From: Bacteroidota bacterium
Lineage (GTDB): Bacteria; Bacteroidota; Bacteroidia; Bacteroidales; VadinHA17
Assembly: GCA_018262715.1 (NCBI GenBank)
Contig: JADFDS010000042.1
Span: 62,001 to 126,000 of the forward strand
Direction: 5' to 3'
DNA length: 64,000 nucleotides
Under the pieces are notes generated by a model, which ran no database searches, had not been told where the DNA came from, and was given only the letters and a program-made list of their open reading frames with translations. This document shows positions 32,762 through 43,457 of the stretch, piece after piece; the stretch's first letter is position 1, and each line of letters opens with the position of its first letter. Made by a program: the position numbers and the translations under genes.

Positions 32762-32850
32762 CATGTGAGATTTGAGATTTGAGATTTGCGAGTTTTGGTT
32801 TATTTGTCGCACATCGCAAATCGGAATTCGCAAATCTGGGCACAATTCCC
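32762..32850. repeat. Inverted pair of tandem words (GAGATTTGAGATTTGCGAG / CGCAAATCGGAATTCGCAAATC)
   Basis: The left arm GAGATTTGAGATTTGAGATTTGCGAG and the right arm TCGCACATCGCAAATCGGAATTCGCAAATCTG are complementary in their words, with a short spacer between. It lies between plsC and the parE promoter and resembles the blocks at 9.9 kb and 59.9 kb. Confidence 0.7.
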
Positions 32851-32894
32851 CCTGGTTGTTGATAAATCGGAAAGATTCGCCTTGCCTAATTCTT

Positions 32895-32902
32895 TATATT
32901 TG
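32895..32902 (+). promoter_or_regulatory. -7 box TATATTTG of parE-parC
   Basis: TATATTTG matches TAnnTTTG and lies 17 bp before the parE ATG; a well-placed -33 element was not identified. Confidence 0.55.
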
Positions 32903-32919
32903 CCCCAAAATTTGGGATA

Positions 32920-34767
32920 ATGGACGGCAATTATTCTGAGGAGAACATTAAAACCCTTGAGTGGAAGGAGCATATCAGGCTGCGTCCCGGTATGTACATC
33001 GGCAAGCTGGGTGACGGCTCCTCACTTGATGACGGTATATATGTCCTGCTCAAGGAGGTGATGGATAACGCGGTTGACGAGTATATGATGGGTTTCGGCC
33101 GCAGAATTGACGTCAGCATCGTTGGCTCGGAAGTGAGGGTCCGCGACTACGGCCGTGGCATTCCACTCGGAAAGGTACTCGATGTCTCCTCCAGGATGAA
33201 TACCGGAGCCAAATATGACTCAAAGGCATTCAAGAAATCTGTGGGTCTCAACGGCGTGGGTATCAAAGCCGTCAATGCTCTCTCATCATCTTTTGTTATC
33301 AGATCTTTCCGTGACAGCCAGCTTAAGGAGATTGAATTCAGGTGCGGGGAGCTGGTAAGGGATGAGCCCCTGAGAAAAACTGAGGAAGAGAACGGCACAG
33401 AGGTGATCTTCGTGCCTGATGAAGCCATGTTCGGCAACTTTCATTACATAGCCGAGTACGTTGAGAGCATGATGAAAAACTACTCGTACCTCAATGCGGG
33501 TATGATCATCAACCTCAACGGCAACAAGATAGTCTCGCGCAACGGTCTCGTCGACCTCCTCAATGACAATATGAACTGCGAAGGCCTTTACCCCATCATC
33601 CACCTGAAGGGTGATGACATTGAGGTGGCCATGACGCACGGAACCCAGTACGGAGAAGACTACTACAGCTTTGTAAACGGCCAGCATACCTCACAGGGAG
33701 GAACACACCTCATTGCGTTCCGCGAAGCGATAACCCGCACTGTCAAGGAGTTCTTCAAAAAGGACTTTGACGTTTCCGATATAAGATCATCAATCATCGC
33801 GGCCGTCTCGGTCAAGATAGAGGAACCCATCTTCGAATCGCAGACCAAGACCAAACTGGGATCAAAGGATATGGGACCAAACGGCCCCTCGGTGCGTAAC
33901 TATGTGGTTGACTTCATCCGCAAGCACCTCGACGATTACCTGCACAAGAACGGTGAGACTGCCCGTATCATGCTGAAAAAGATCCAGGAGTCGGAGAAGG
34001 AGCGGAAGGCCATCAGCTCAATACAGAAACTGGCGCGTGAACGCGCGAAAAAGGTGAGCCTGCATAACCGCAAGCTGCGCGACTGCCGCATCCATTACAA
34101 CTCAAACGATGAGCGCCGGCTCGAATCAACCCTCTTCATCACCGAGGGCGACTCGGCAAGCGGCTCCATCACCAAATCGCGCAATGTGGAAACCCAGGCT
34201 GTCTTCAGCCTCCGGGGAAAACCACTGAACAGCTACGGCCTGACAAAAAAGATTGTTTACGAGAACGAGGAGTTCAATCTGCTTCAGGCCGCCCTCAATA
34301 TTGAGGAGTCTCTCGATGACCTCCGTTACAACTATGTGGTGATAGCCACCGACGCAGACGTTGACGGGATGCATATCAGACTGCTGCTCCTGACCTTCTT
34401 CCTGCAGTTCTTCCCTGACCTCGTCCGCAAGGGCCATGTTTACATCCTGCAGACTCCCCTGTTCAGGGTACGCAACAAGAAACTGACACGTTACTGCTAC
34501 TCCGATGAGGAGAGGCAAAAAGCAATAAAGGATCTCGGTCCTGACCCCGAGATCACCCGCTTCAAGGGGCTGGGCGAGATATCCCCGGATGAGTTTATTC
34601 ACTTCATCGGGAAAGACATGCGCCTGGAACCTGTGATCATGAAGAAAGCAGATCCGTATACCCAGTTCCTCGAGTTTTATATGGGCAAGAATACTCCTGA
34701 ACGTCAGGACTTTATCATTGACAACCTGCGGGTTGAGGAGGAAATTCCGGAAGCAGCCCAGGCGTGA
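32920..34767 (+). CDS. parE: DNA topoisomerase IV subunit B
   Basis: This is the ATPase subunit of the type IIA topoisomerase that decatenates chromosomes. The 615-residue protein has the GHKL ATPase motifs ([41 protein letters not shown]), QTKTKLG, and the TOPRIM motifs [12 protein letters not shown] and [19 protein letters not shown]. It is paired with parC 16 bp downstream. Being adjacent to a ParC-type A subunit, and lacking the GyrB insert, it is called ParE rather than GyrB. Confidence 0.93.
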   Translation: MDGNYSEENIKTLEWKEHIRLRPGMYIGKLGDGSSLDDGIYVLLKEVMDNAVDEYMMGFGRRIDVSIVGSEVRVRDYGRGIPLGKVLDVSSRMNTGAKYDSKAFKKSVGLNGVGIKAVNALSSSFVIRSFRDSQLKEIEFRCGELVRDEPLRKTEEENGTEVIFVPDEAMFGNFHYIAEYVESMMKNYSYLNAGMIINLNGNKIVSRNGLVDLLNDNMNCEGLYPIIHLKGDDIEVAMTHGTQYGEDYYSFVNGQHTSQGGTHLIAFREAITRTVKEFFKKDFDVSDIRSSIIAAVSVKIEEPIFESQTKTKLGSKDMGPNGPSVRNYVVDFIRKHLDDYLHKNGETARIMLKKIQESEKERKAISSIQKLARERAKKVSLHNRKLRDCRIHYNSNDERRLESTLFITEGDSASGSITKSRNVETQAVFSLRGKPLNSYGLTKKIVYENEEFNLLQAALNIEESLDDLRYNYVVIATDADVDGMHIRLLLLTFFLQFFPDLVRKGHVYILQTPLFRVRNKKLTRYCYSDEERQKAIKDLGPDPEITRFKGLGEISPDEFIHFIGKDMRLEPVIMKKADPYTQFLEFYMGKNTPERQDFIIDNLRVEEEIPEAAQA

Positions 34768-34783
34768 GTGAAGGTTTCAGCAG

Positions 34784-37432
34784 ATGATGAAAGAAAGTGA
34801 TCCTTTTGAACTGATCCCCGAAGAAGAGGGAGGGGAGAAGGAAGTACCCAAAACCGGTTATATACCTGAGGCCCTGCATACTGTCACGGCTCTCTCAGGC
34901 ATGTACCAGGACTGGTTCCTGGATTATGCGTCATATGTAATCCTTGAGCGAGCCGTGCCCCACATGTCTGACGGGCTTAAACCGGTACAGCGTCGTATAC
35001 TGTACTCCATGAAGCGCATGGATGACGGGCGGTTCAACAAGGTTGCAAATATCATCGGGCATACGATGCAGTTTCATCCTCACGGTGACGCCTCCATAGG
35101 CGATGCCCTGGTACAGCTGGGACAGAAGGAACTTCTCGTGGAATCACAGGGAAACTGGGGAAACATTCTTACAGGTGACGGCGCCGCAGCACCCAGGTAT
35201 ATAGAAGCCAGGCTCTCAAAGTTCGCCCTGGAGGTGACCTTCAACAGCAAGACCACCGAGTGGATGAGCTCATATGACGGGCGTAACAGGGAACCCGTTA
35301 CCCTCCCGGTGAAGTTCCCGCTGCTCCTTGCTATGGGCGTGGAAGGCATCGCCGTAGGCCTCTCTTCAAAGATTCTCCCTCACAACTTCAATGAACTGAT
35401 TGACGCTTCCATTAATTACCTGCAGGGCAAACCCTTCGAGCTGTACCCTGATTTCCCGACAGCTGGCATGATTGATGTGTCAAAATACAATGACGGTGCC
35501 CGCGGAGGGGTAGTTAAGGTCAGGGCCAGGATCGAGAAGGTTGACAAAAAGGGACTGGTCATTTCCGAGATTCCTTTCGGACGCACCACGACCTCGCTCA
35601 TCGAGACAATAGTCAAGGCCAATGACAGGGGCAAGATCAAGATCAAAAAGATCGATGACAACACCGCAGGGGGAGTGGAGATAGTCATTCAGCTGCAGAG
35701 CGGCATCTCGCCTGACAAGACCATTGACGCACTCTATGCCTTCACAGACTGTGAACTGTCAATCTCGCCAAACGCATGCGTCATCACTGACGAAAACAAG
35801 CCTGCGTTCGTTGGCGTGAGTGATATCCTCAGGCACAATACGGACCAGACGGTAAAGCTTCTCAAGCTGGAGCTTGAGATACGCAAGGCCGAGCTGGAGG
35901 AAGAGTGGCACTTCTCGTCTCTTGAAAAGATTTTCATCGAAAAGAGAATTTACCGTGACATCGAGGAGTGCGAGACCTGGGAGGCTGTGATCACCGCCAT
36001 TGAGAAAGGGCTGAAGCCATATAAAAAGCTTTTCAGGCGCGAGATCACCCGCGATGACATCATAAAGCTCACAGAGATAAAGATCAAGCGGATCTCGAAA
36101 TATGATTCCTCGCGTGCCGATGAACATATAAGAGGCCTCGAGACAGACCTGGAAGAAGTCGCCATCCATCTTGCCAACATCATTCCATATGCCATCAACT
36201 ACTATCGTCAGATCAGGAAAAAGTACGGCAAGGGCAGGGAGCGCAGGACTGAGATACGTAGCTTCGAGACCATTGAGGCGACCAAGGTGGTGGCCGCCAA
36301 TGCCAAGCTTTACGTGAACCGCCAGGAGGGATTCATCGGAACGGGGCTTAAAAAGGATGAGTACGTGTGCGATTGTTCTGACATTGATGATATCATAGTC
36401 ATCAGGAAGGATGGCACCTATCTTATCACGAAGGTTGCAGAAAAGCAGTTTGTCGGAAAGGATGTCATTCACGCACAGGTATTTCTCAGGAATGATTCGC
36501 GCACCATTTACAATGTGGCATACCAGGATGGCCGGGAAGGGCCTTATTATGTCAAACGCTGTGCACTTACAGGGCTCACGCGCGACAAGGAATACAACCT
36601 CGGAAGAGGTACAGCCGGCACTAGGATCCTGTATCTCAGCGCCAATCCCAACGGTGAGGCTGAGGTGATAAGGGTGTACCATAAACCCAAGGCCAGGCTG
36701 AAGAAGCTGACCTTTGATTTTGACTTCGGGGAGCTGGCAATCAAGGGACGTGGTTCAATGGGAAATATCCTGACAAAGAACGCGGTTCATAAGATCACCC
36801 TTAAGGAAAAGGGCCTCTCGACCCTTGGCGGCCGCAAACTGTGGTTTGATGATGCGGTGATGAGGCTGAATGCCGATGGCAGGGGGAAATTCCTGGGTGA
36901 GTTCGCTTCCGAAGAGATGCTGCTCGTGGTCACCCGGGGCGGTTGGTACCGGACCTCCGGCACTGACCTCTCATCACATTTCGAGGATGACCTGTTGCTG
37001 CTTGAAAAATTCCGCGAGTCAAAGATCTTCTCCTCTGTATACTGGGATGAGGAGCAACAGTTTTACTATGTCAAACGGTTTGCCTTTGAGGAGGCAGATA
37101 GGCTTCAGTGTTTCATCTCTGACAGTGAGGGATCACGGCTGGTGAGCCTCACAGAGGTGGAGTACCCTAGGTTTGAGATAAAGTTTGGCGGCAAGAACGA
37201 AGGCCGCAAGCAGGAGATAATAGAGGTGGCGGAATTCATCGGTGTAAAGAGTTTCCGCGCCAAGGGAAGAAGGCTTTCCAACTACAGTGTTGCCGATATC
37301 AGGGAGATTGATCCCGTGGTCAGAAGCGAGGCAATGCCTGTGCCTCCGGAACCGGAGAACGGTACTGCGGATGAGTCCCCGCTACAGGATCACACGCCTG
37401 ATGATCCGGCCCAGATGAAACTAGATCTTTAG
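34784..37432 (+). CDS. parC: DNA topoisomerase IV subunit A
   Basis: This is the DNA cleavage/rejoining subunit. The 882-residue protein has a winged-helix core (MSDGLKPVQRRILYSMKRMDDGRFNKVANIIGHTMQFHPHGDASIGDALVQLGQ) and the catalytic Tyr in AAPRYIEARLSKFA. Coiled-coil and tower regions follow, then a C-terminal beta-pinwheel with degenerate GyrA-box-like repeats. The acidic tail (about 840-882, PEPENGTADESPLQDHTPDDP) is probably disordered. The N-terminal 30 residues are likewise an acidic extension. Confidence 0.94.
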   Translation: MMKESDPFELIPEEEGGEKEVPKTGYIPEALHTVTALSGMYQDWFLDYASYVILERAVPHMSDGLKPVQRRILYSMKRMDDGRFNKVANIIGHTMQFHPHGDASIGDALVQLGQKELLVESQGNWGNILTGDGAAAPRYIEARLSKFALEVTFNSKTTEWMSSYDGRNREPVTLPVKFPLLLAMGVEGIAVGLSSKILPHNFNELIDASINYLQGKPFELYPDFPTAGMIDVSKYNDGARGGVVKVRARIEKVDKKGLVISEIPFGRTTTSLIETIVKANDRGKIKIKKIDDNTAGGVEIVIQLQSGISPDKTIDALYAFTDCELSISPNACVITDENKPAFVGVSDILRHNTDQTVKLLKLELEIRKAELEEEWHFSSLEKIFIEKRIYRDIEECETWEAVITAIEKGLKPYKKLFRREITRDDIIKLTEIKIKRISKYDSSRADEHIRGLETDLEEVAIHLANIIPYAINYYRQIRKKYGKGRERRTEIRSFETIEATKVVAANAKLYVNRQEGFIGTGLKKDEYVCDCSDIDDIIVIRKDGTYLITKVAEKQFVGKDVIHAQVFLRNDSRTIYNVAYQDGREGPYYVKRCALTGLTRDKEYNLGRGTAGTRILYLSANPNGEAEVIRVYHKPKARLKKLTFDFDFGELAIKGRGSMGNILTKNAVHKITLKEKGLSTLGGRKLWFDDAVMRLNADGRGKFLGEFASEEMLLVVTRGGWYRTSGTDLSSHFEDDLLLLEKFRESKIFSSVYWDEEQQFYYVKRFAFEEADRLQCFISDSEGSRLVSLTEVEYPRFEIKFGGKNEGRKQEIIEVAEFIGVKSFRAKGRRLSNYSVADIREIDPVVRSEAMPVPPEPENGTADESPLQDHTPDDPAQMKLDL

Positions 37433-37438
37433 GTATCC

Positions 37439-37966
37439 GTGAATATTTATCTGATAGGATTCATGGGCAGCGGAAAAAGCTCCGCGGGGAAGGGCATTGC
37501 TGCGCTTCTCCGATGGAGGTTCACTGACCTTGACAAACTTGTAGAGGAGAAAGAGGGGATGACGGTAGCCGGCATTTTTGCCACAAAGGGTGAAGAATAT
37601 TTCAGGAAGGCTGAGGCAGAAGCGCTGCAAGATGTATCAGGACGGACCAGGACAGTTGTAGCCTGCGGAGGAGGCACCCCATGTTCTGATAAAAACATTT
37701 CCCTCATGAAGGCAACCGGAGTAACCATATACCTGAGACTGACCGTCGATGCCCTGGTGTCACGCCTGAGCCGGTCCAGGACCGACAGGCCGCTGCTGAA
37801 AGATGCCGGGCCTGATGAACTTCATTCAATCGTGCAGAAGCTCATGGGAAAAAGAAGCTCATGGTATGAGCAGGCTGACCTCATCCTGGATTCGGAGACC
37901 ATGGGAGAGGAAGAGATGACTGCGATGATTGCTGGCACTGTAAGATCAAAGGGAGCCTACTTGTAG
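37439..37966 (+). CDS. aroK: Shikimate kinase
   Basis: AroK phosphorylates shikimate in chorismate synthesis. The 175-residue protein starts with GTG (MNIYLIGFMGSGKSSAG), chosen because the Walker A sits at the normal position from the N-terminus. DLDKLVEE, IFATKGEEYFRKAEAEAL and VVACGGGTPC are the substrate-binding and Walker B-like motifs, and LSRSRTDRPLL is the LID. It follows parC by 6 bp and is probably co-transcribed. Confidence 0.93.
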   Translation: MNIYLIGFMGSGKSSAGKGIAALLRWRFTDLDKLVEEKEGMTVAGIFATKGEEYFRKAEAEALQDVSGRTRTVVACGGGTPCSDKNISLMKATGVTIYLRLTVDALVSRLSRSRTDRPLLKDAGPDELHSIVQKLMGKRSSWYEQADLILDSETMGEEEMTAMIAGTVRSKGAYL

Positions 37967-38019
37967 GTTTCATTTTTTCCCCGTATCTTTATTAAGAAAG
38001 TCTGTACTTAAACCCGGAT

Positions 38020-40368
38020 ATGTCAAAACCTCGGAGGGCTATGAAAACCGGTTTCAACTGGGTCTTCCTTACGGCATTAGTCCTGATGGCACTAACCGCT
38101 GCAGCTATGGTTGCAGTGCTGACTGACCTGTCCCTCTTCCGTGCTACACCGCTCCTCTACACTCTGACTCTCTCGGTAATAGTCATCAGCACAGGACTGG
38201 TAATCAGAAACCGTTACTACCTGCCCATACTTCGTAACCTTGTTCTTCGCGGCAAGCTGCTGCTGGCCCCGATGGTGCTGCTGGCACTGACCATTCCGGC
38301 CGCCCTGATATATATTTATTATGACCTCACCGGCAGGGAGTCTCTGCTGCTGCTGTCAGCACTGGTCACATCAGTTGCAGCCGCCTTCTTCCTTCCATCG
38401 ATGGCAATGATCACTCTGCCAGCGCTGGCATCCGTGAGTCACCTGGCTGAAAAGGCAGGGCTGCCATCAGGCAGGATAAAGGCAGAGGACATTGCCAGGC
38501 AGACGGTCATTGCTGCCGCATTCATTGCCGTCATTTTAGTTGTGGTAACAATAACTGCAGATTTGAGAATTTCCGGCATTATCTTCCTTTTCCCGGTGGC
38601 TGCGATTGCGCTGATGCTTCTTGACATTGTCATCGTGGCTCACTTCCGGAACAGGCTTGCCATGATGCTGGATGCCCCGGTACCTGCGGAAACCTCCGGA
38701 GCAGGGCAGAATCAGGCGACGGAGAAGTCAGAGGGCTTCATGAGCGTGATGCTCGTTGCTGACCATTACCCTGACCTGATTGGCGGCAGGCTTGAGTACC
38801 TGTTAAACAATGCGGGTGATTTCTATGCCATGGAAGTCATTTCACTTGCTTCCAAAACTTATGACCCGGCACTTCTTCCGGCCATGAAGGCCATTGCCTC
38901 CGCCAGCCGTTTCAGCGACAAGTTGAGACATGAAGCTGCCAACGGGGTTTCAGTCATTGAAAAGTATTATTCTGACCCGGTCAGGAATGTTGATCTTTTA
39001 CGCCTCCCGGGTATCCCGGAGAAAGCCGCCGCTGCCAGGGCAATATTTTTAAGTAAAAGCAAACCTTCGGAGCAGGAGATTATCAAGCTCCTCAGAGATG
39101 CCAGTGCTGAAGTAAGGAGAACGGGTTTGATGGCGGCAGGCCGTTACGGCATGACATCGCTTCGGGATGAGGTGATGAAGGGACTTGACAACCCGGATAC
39201 TGCCCGCGAAGCCTATTATGTGCTCAGACAGTTCGGTCCGGAGGTATACGGTGACCTGATCGGAACAGTAATCAGGCCCGGCAACAGTGAACGGGAGAAT
39301 TACATTATCCTCCGGCTTCTGGATGCCATGCCGGCCAGCGAGGCATTCCCGTGGCTCAGCGATTTTGTCGTTGCCGGTCATATGGGCGTCCGTCTTAAGG
39401 CAGCCTCTTCCCTGTGCAACAGAGGATGGTCACCGCAGGGAAGGCAAAGGCTTAAGATCGGGGAAACACTCAGCGAAACCATTCATGTCATGGCCAGGCT
39501 TATCGCCATGCAGACTGAGGTATCAAGATCCAGGCATTTCCTCCTGTCAGCAGCCCTTGAACAGGAGAGGGAAAATAACTATGAACTCATCAGGTGTCTT
39601 GTTCATCTCCTTGCAGGAGGAGTGGCTGCCGAATTGATACTGCCGCGCAAACGGGATGACAGGCCATGCCAGGCCGGTGTCGCCTCGGAGGCAATAGAAA
39701 GCGTGATAAGCGAACCAATGCGCAGACCGCTTAAGGCACTTCTGGGAAACAGTACTGACAATCGCAGGCTGGCTGAACTTTCCCTTTACTTTCCCGTCAG
39801 GAGCGTGAAAGGCCAGTCAATTTCATCATTCCTCCTGGCTTCGGAGCAGAATATCACCGGCACCTGGAGCAAGGCGTGCGCGCTCCACCTGGCAGCTGCG
39901 GAAGGCAGAGGCCTCGACAGGGAACATGCAATCTCATACCTGTTCAGTAACAGCCAGATACTGCAGGAGGAGAGCGCCCGCGTCATCAGGTCAATCAACC
40001 CTGACTGGTACAGGGATGCAGAGCTGCGTCTCCCTGACCCGGCGAGGGCAAGAATATCAGCAGTCACGGGTGGCACCCTTCCGCAGGCAGCAATGAGCTT
40101 CGAGAAAACAAGGTTTCTGAGCCTGTGCTTTTCTAAAATTCCTGAAGAAACCATGATCATGCTGGCCTCGCACCTCCGTTACTCAGGGTCATATGATGCA
40201 GGTTCCCTTCCAGGGGTGATTTCATGGGTGGTACCCTCCCGGGACGGGAAGACCGGCCTTTATTCAATACCGGTAAATGATATTGCCGCCTTTGTGTTTT
40301 ACTATCCGGAATTCACTGATATCTTTGTAAATTATACAGACAGCCAGGAGGGGGTACCTGCAATCTAA
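38020..40368 (+). CDS. Polytopic membrane protein with HEAT-repeat cytoplasmic region
   Basis: The 782-residue protein has about six membrane helices in its first 215 residues (for example FLTALVLMALTAAAMVAVLTD, LLLAPMVLLALTIPAALIYIYY, TVIAAAFIAVILVVVTI and GIIFLFPVAAIALMLLDIVIV). A helical-repeat region of HEAT type follows (IIKLLRDASAEVRRTGLMAAGRYGMTSLRDEVMKGL). Near the C-terminus, LCFSKIPEETMIMLASHLRYSG vaguely recalls the start of a cyclic-nucleotide-binding domain. It is 2 bp before the nSTAND gene and must be co-translated with it. No family function is recognised; a membrane sensor partner for the NTPase is inference. Confidence 0.7.
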   Translation: MSKPRRAMKTGFNWVFLTALVLMALTAAAMVAVLTDLSLFRATPLLYTLTLSVIVISTGLVIRNRYYLPILRNLVLRGKLLLAPMVLLALTIPAALIYIYYDLTGRESLLLLSALVTSVAAAFFLPSMAMITLPALASVSHLAEKAGLPSGRIKAEDIARQTVIAAAFIAVILVVVTITADLRISGIIFLFPVAAIALMLLDIVIVAHFRNRLAMMLDAPVPAETSGAGQNQATEKSEGFMSVMLVADHYPDLIGGRLEYLLNNAGDFYAMEVISLASKTYDPALLPAMKAIASASRFSDKLRHEAANGVSVIEKYYSDPVRNVDLLRLPGIPEKAAAARAIFLSKSKPSEQEIIKLLRDASAEVRRTGLMAAGRYGMTSLRDEVMKGLDNPDTAREAYYVLRQFGPEVYGDLIGTVIRPGNSERENYIILRLLDAMPASEAFPWLSDFVVAGHMGVRLKAASSLCNRGWSPQGRQRLKIGETLSETIHVMARLIAMQTEVSRSRHFLLSAALEQERENNYELIRCLVHLLAGGVAAELILPRKRDDRPCQAGVASEAIESVISEPMRRPLKALLGNSTDNRRLAELSLYFPVRSVKGQSISSFLLASEQNITGTWSKACALHLAAAEGRGLDREHAISYLFSNSQILQEESARVIRSINPDWYRDAELRLPDPARARISAVTGGTLPQAAMSFEKTRFLSLCFSKIPEETMIMLASHLRYSGSYDAGSLPGVISWVVPSRDGKTGLYSIPVNDIAAFVFYYPEFTDIFVNYTDSQEGVPAI

Positions 40369-40370
40369 AA

Positions 40371-43300
40371 ATGTTTTCTATGCCAGAAAGGAATATAATT
40401 ATCAGACCAAATCCATTTCCGGGACTGAGAGCATTCAGACCTGACGAAGGTCACTTGTTTTTCGGGCGAATGGAAAGCACTCTCAAGGTTGTTTCCAAGC
40501 TTAAGGAAAACAGGTTCGTTGCTGTATTGGGTGCATCAGGCAGCGGCAAATCATCCCTTGTTCTGTCAGGAGTCATTCCTGCTCTTCTGAAGGAAAATAC
40601 AGAAGAAAAAAAATCCTGGTCATATCTTGTCTTCAGACCTGCACTCAATCCGGTTGACCACCTGGCAACAGAATTGTCAGTACTCTCTGCAGGAGCAGGG
40701 TTCAACCAGCTGTCAGATGTGAGCGTGGCGGCATCACTGCATAACAGAACCGAAGGACTGAATGACGTGATCAACCGTATCAGGAAGAACCTCCGTCAGC
40801 AGGTGGTGATAGTCATCGACCAGTTTGAAGAGATCTTCCGGTTCAGCCCGGCAACTTCCAGAGGCCTTCCCGGCGATGATGCCACAGATTTCATTGACCT
40901 GATAGTCAATGCGATGCAGAAACCCGACCATGGGCTGTACATCATTTTGACACTCAGATCTGAATATGTCTCTGACTGCGGGCGGTTTCATTCTCTTACA
41001 GACCTGATGAACAGCAGCAGTTACCTTCTGCCACAGATTCCCGTCGACCAGATGGTTACTGTTATTGAAGAGCCTGTGAAGCTTTCAGGAGGTTCAATTG
41101 ACAGGTCGCTGGTGAAGCTTATACTGAGTGATCTTGAAGAGAGACCCGGACAGCTGCCGGTATTGCAGCACCTGATGATGCGTACCTGGAACCAGTGGAG
41201 CAGGCTTGGTGACCTGAGCCGCCCCATCGGTATCGCTGACTATGAAGCTGTCGGGATGCTTAAGGGAGCCATCTCTCAGCATGCCGGGCAGGCCTTTGAT
41301 TCACTGGATGAGAGGCACCGTTATGTCTGTTCCCGGCTCTTCCGCACAATCACCACACGCTCGGATGACGGCAGGGAACTTAGGAAACCTGAGCGTATTT
41401 CAACAATTGCGGTTCTTACAGGGTGCGCTGAGCATGAAATCATTGGTGTGGCTGAGGTGTTCAGATCACCGGAATATTCATTCCTGACCCCGTCAAAGGA
41501 GGTGCCGCTAAACGGCGAAAGCATCCTTGACCTGACCCATGAAAGCATCATAAGGCTATGGGGGAATCTGCGAAAATGGATGGATGAAGAGGAAGCATCA
41601 GTGAAGCTTTACAGGCAGCTGGCCTCCGCAGCTGCACAATACCAGGAGGGTACAGGCCGTCTTTGGACAGCTCCTGACCTGCTGATGGCCCTCAGGTGGA
41701 GAGATGAAAACAATCCCACCCTCGCCTGGGCCGAAAAGATTGATCCTGCCTTCGAAAGAGCCCTCATCTTCCTGAAAAATTCTGAGGAAGAATATCTGAT
41801 ACGGGAAGAATACGGGCGGAAAAGCAGTAATGAAACGGTCAGGCGTTCACGCCTGATAGCAGGATTGCTCGGTTTATTGGCCATTCTTACCCTGGTTGCC
41901 CTGGGGGCTGTTTATTCGCTCAGGAACAGGGCTGAAAGGCAGAAATCGGTTGCCATCCAGATGAAAGACGAGGCTGTTACCCTGAACGACAGGCTCAGTG
42001 ACAGCCTGGAGGTACTGTCGTCAGCCCTGGGATTAGCTCCCGCTGCGACAGAAGGCAACCTGATCATGCCTGAGGAGAGGGTGAAACAGGCTGAAGCACG
42101 GGCAAGATCAGCCGAGGAGGCGGTAAGGGAGATGGCTTCCGGCAAGGCCGAAGACATGGAGAGATTTTCGAAGGCTAACAGCAACCGGATGCTCTCTCTG
42201 GCCAGGTCGCTGGCTGTGAGGTCACTGAACCATGCCGGGAACAAGGACCTTCAGATATTGCTGGCATGGCAGGCTTATCTCTTTAACCGGAAGTATGATG
42301 GCATAGCTGAGGATGCAGATGTCTTTGCCGGTCTCTACGATGTTTCAAAACGTTATGGAAACAGGTTCTGTGCCAGGTATACCCCTGACGGAGCTGAGTA
42401 TACCGCTATGGCCGAAGGCTTTGACGGCATATTCTTTACCGCTGATTCCAAAGGCAGGGTGCTTAGCTGGAAAGCAGGGCAACCATCTGCAGGATATGAC
42501 CTGGTATGGTCCGGAAACAAAACCATCAGCGCCATGACTCTCAGCCCTGACAGATCATGGCTCGCCTGCGGAACGGATGATTCGGAAATCCTTATGATAC
42601 CATTTGACGATGATTCGATAGGTTACCAGTTGCATGACTCCACCGGCACCATAACAGCCCTGTCATATACAGACACTGACCATCTTTACTCTTCCACCTC
42701 AGGGGGCAGTGTGAACGAATGGGATCTCAGAAACCGCAGTGTGAGAAAGGTTGCCAGTGATGGTTCAGGAATAGTCGCTCTGGAAATTTCGGATGACAAT
42801 AACATGCTGGCAGCCCTGACGGGCAACGGCAGGCTGATTTGCTGGCAAACAGGGTCGCCTGCGAAGCATATCACCATCAATACGGGAGATAAAATCATAA
42901 CCGCTCATAAATTCATACCGGGAGGAAACAGGCTGGCAACGGGGGACGATACCGGCACTATTGATATCTGGAGCACCTCTACCGGTCTTGCTGACGGAAA
43001 TGCGTCAGGACATATGTCAGCAGTAAGGGGCATTGCCTTCGACGTGGCTGACGGGCAGATGCTTACAGCTGATGAGGCAGGAGAAGTCAGGCTATGGACG
43101 ATGGCCAACCTGGAGCAGCCTCCCGTAGTTTTTACCGACGGAGGGCAGGAAGTTCTGCGCCTTGCCTTCAGTGACGGCGGAGAGTCATTCCTTGCTGCCA
43201 CACAGACAGATGTCATCAGGCGCCCCGCACACATCAGGCTCATGACTGACGGCCTCTGTGACAAGGTCACGAGAAATCTCACCATGCAGGAATGGTCAGC

Positions 43301-43388
43301 TTATGTGGGAAGGGATATAGAGTACGAGACCACCTGCCCCGATAAAGAATACCGCATCAGGGTCAGGGAGATCAGGGGAGCCCGCTGA
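40371..43388 (+). CDS. nSTAND-type NTPase with membrane helix and C-terminal WD40 repeats
   Basis: The 1005-residue protein opens with NPFPGLRAFRPDEGHLFFGRMESTLKVV, the nSTAND1 signature. Walker A is GASGSGKSS (54-62) and Walker B is VVIVIDQFEEIF (145-156). A winged-helix/ARC region (GQLPVLQHLMMRTWNQW) follows. A single hydrophobic helix (LIAGLLGLLAILTLVALGAVYSL, about 495-517) precedes a coiled coil. About five or six WD40-like blades then run to a final LTMQEWSAYVGRDIEYETTCPD, a common tail of such proteins. STAND NTPases are switches that oligomerise on ligand. Pairing with a HEAT membrane protein suggests a signalling or defence module, which remains unproven. Confidence 0.88.
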   Translation: MFSMPERNIIIRPNPFPGLRAFRPDEGHLFFGRMESTLKVVSKLKENRFVAVLGASGSGKSSLVLSGVIPALLKENTEEKKSWSYLVFRPALNPVDHLATELSVLSAGAGFNQLSDVSVAASLHNRTEGLNDVINRIRKNLRQQVVIVIDQFEEIFRFSPATSRGLPGDDATDFIDLIVNAMQKPDHGLYIILTLRSEYVSDCGRFHSLTDLMNSSSYLLPQIPVDQMVTVIEEPVKLSGGSIDRSLVKLILSDLEERPGQLPVLQHLMMRTWNQWSRLGDLSRPIGIADYEAVGMLKGAISQHAGQAFDSLDERHRYVCSRLFRTITTRSDDGRELRKPERISTIAVLTGCAEHEIIGVAEVFRSPEYSFLTPSKEVPLNGESILDLTHESIIRLWGNLRKWMDEEEASVKLYRQLASAAAQYQEGTGRLWTAPDLLMALRWRDENNPTLAWAEKIDPAFERALIFLKNSEEEYLIREEYGRKSSNETVRRSRLIAGLLGLLAILTLVALGAVYSLRNRAERQKSVAIQMKDEAVTLNDRLSDSLEVLSSALGLAPAATEGNLIMPEERVKQAEARARSAEEAVREMASGKAEDMERFSKANSNRMLSLARSLAVRSLNHAGNKDLQILLAWQAYLFNRKYDGIAEDADVFAGLYDVSKRYGNRFCARYTPDGAEYTAMAEGFDGIFFTADSKGRVLSWKAGQPSAGYDLVWSGNKTISAMTLSPDRSWLACGTDDSEILMIPFDDDSIGYQLHDSTGTITALSYTDTDHLYSSTSGGSVNEWDLRNRSVRKVASDGSGIVALEISDDNNMLAALTGNGRLICWQTGSPAKHITINTGDKIITAHKFIPGGNRLATGDDTGTIDIWSTSTGLADGNASGHMSAVRGIAFDVADGQMLTADEAGEVRLWTMANLEQPPVVFTDGGQEVLRLAFSDGGESFLAATQTDVIRRPAHIRLMTDGLCDKVTRNLTMQEWSAYVGRDIEYETTCPDKEYRIRVREIRGAR

Positions 43389-43449
43389 TTCAAACTTTAA
43401 AGCCTCTGCCGTGTTATAGTACCGCGATGGCAATCTTGCCGGAAATGGC

Positions 43450-43457
43450 TATTTTTG
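43450..43457 (+). promoter_or_regulatory. -7 box TATTTTTG of gpmI; decides the start
   Basis: TATTTTTG matches TAnnTTTG and contains the TTG at 43455 used as the start in the ORF track. Translation should therefore begin at ATG 43488. Confidence 0.6.

Noticed and set aside
35759-36682. 307-codon minus-strand ORF opposite parC
   Set aside because: Antisense shadow of parC.
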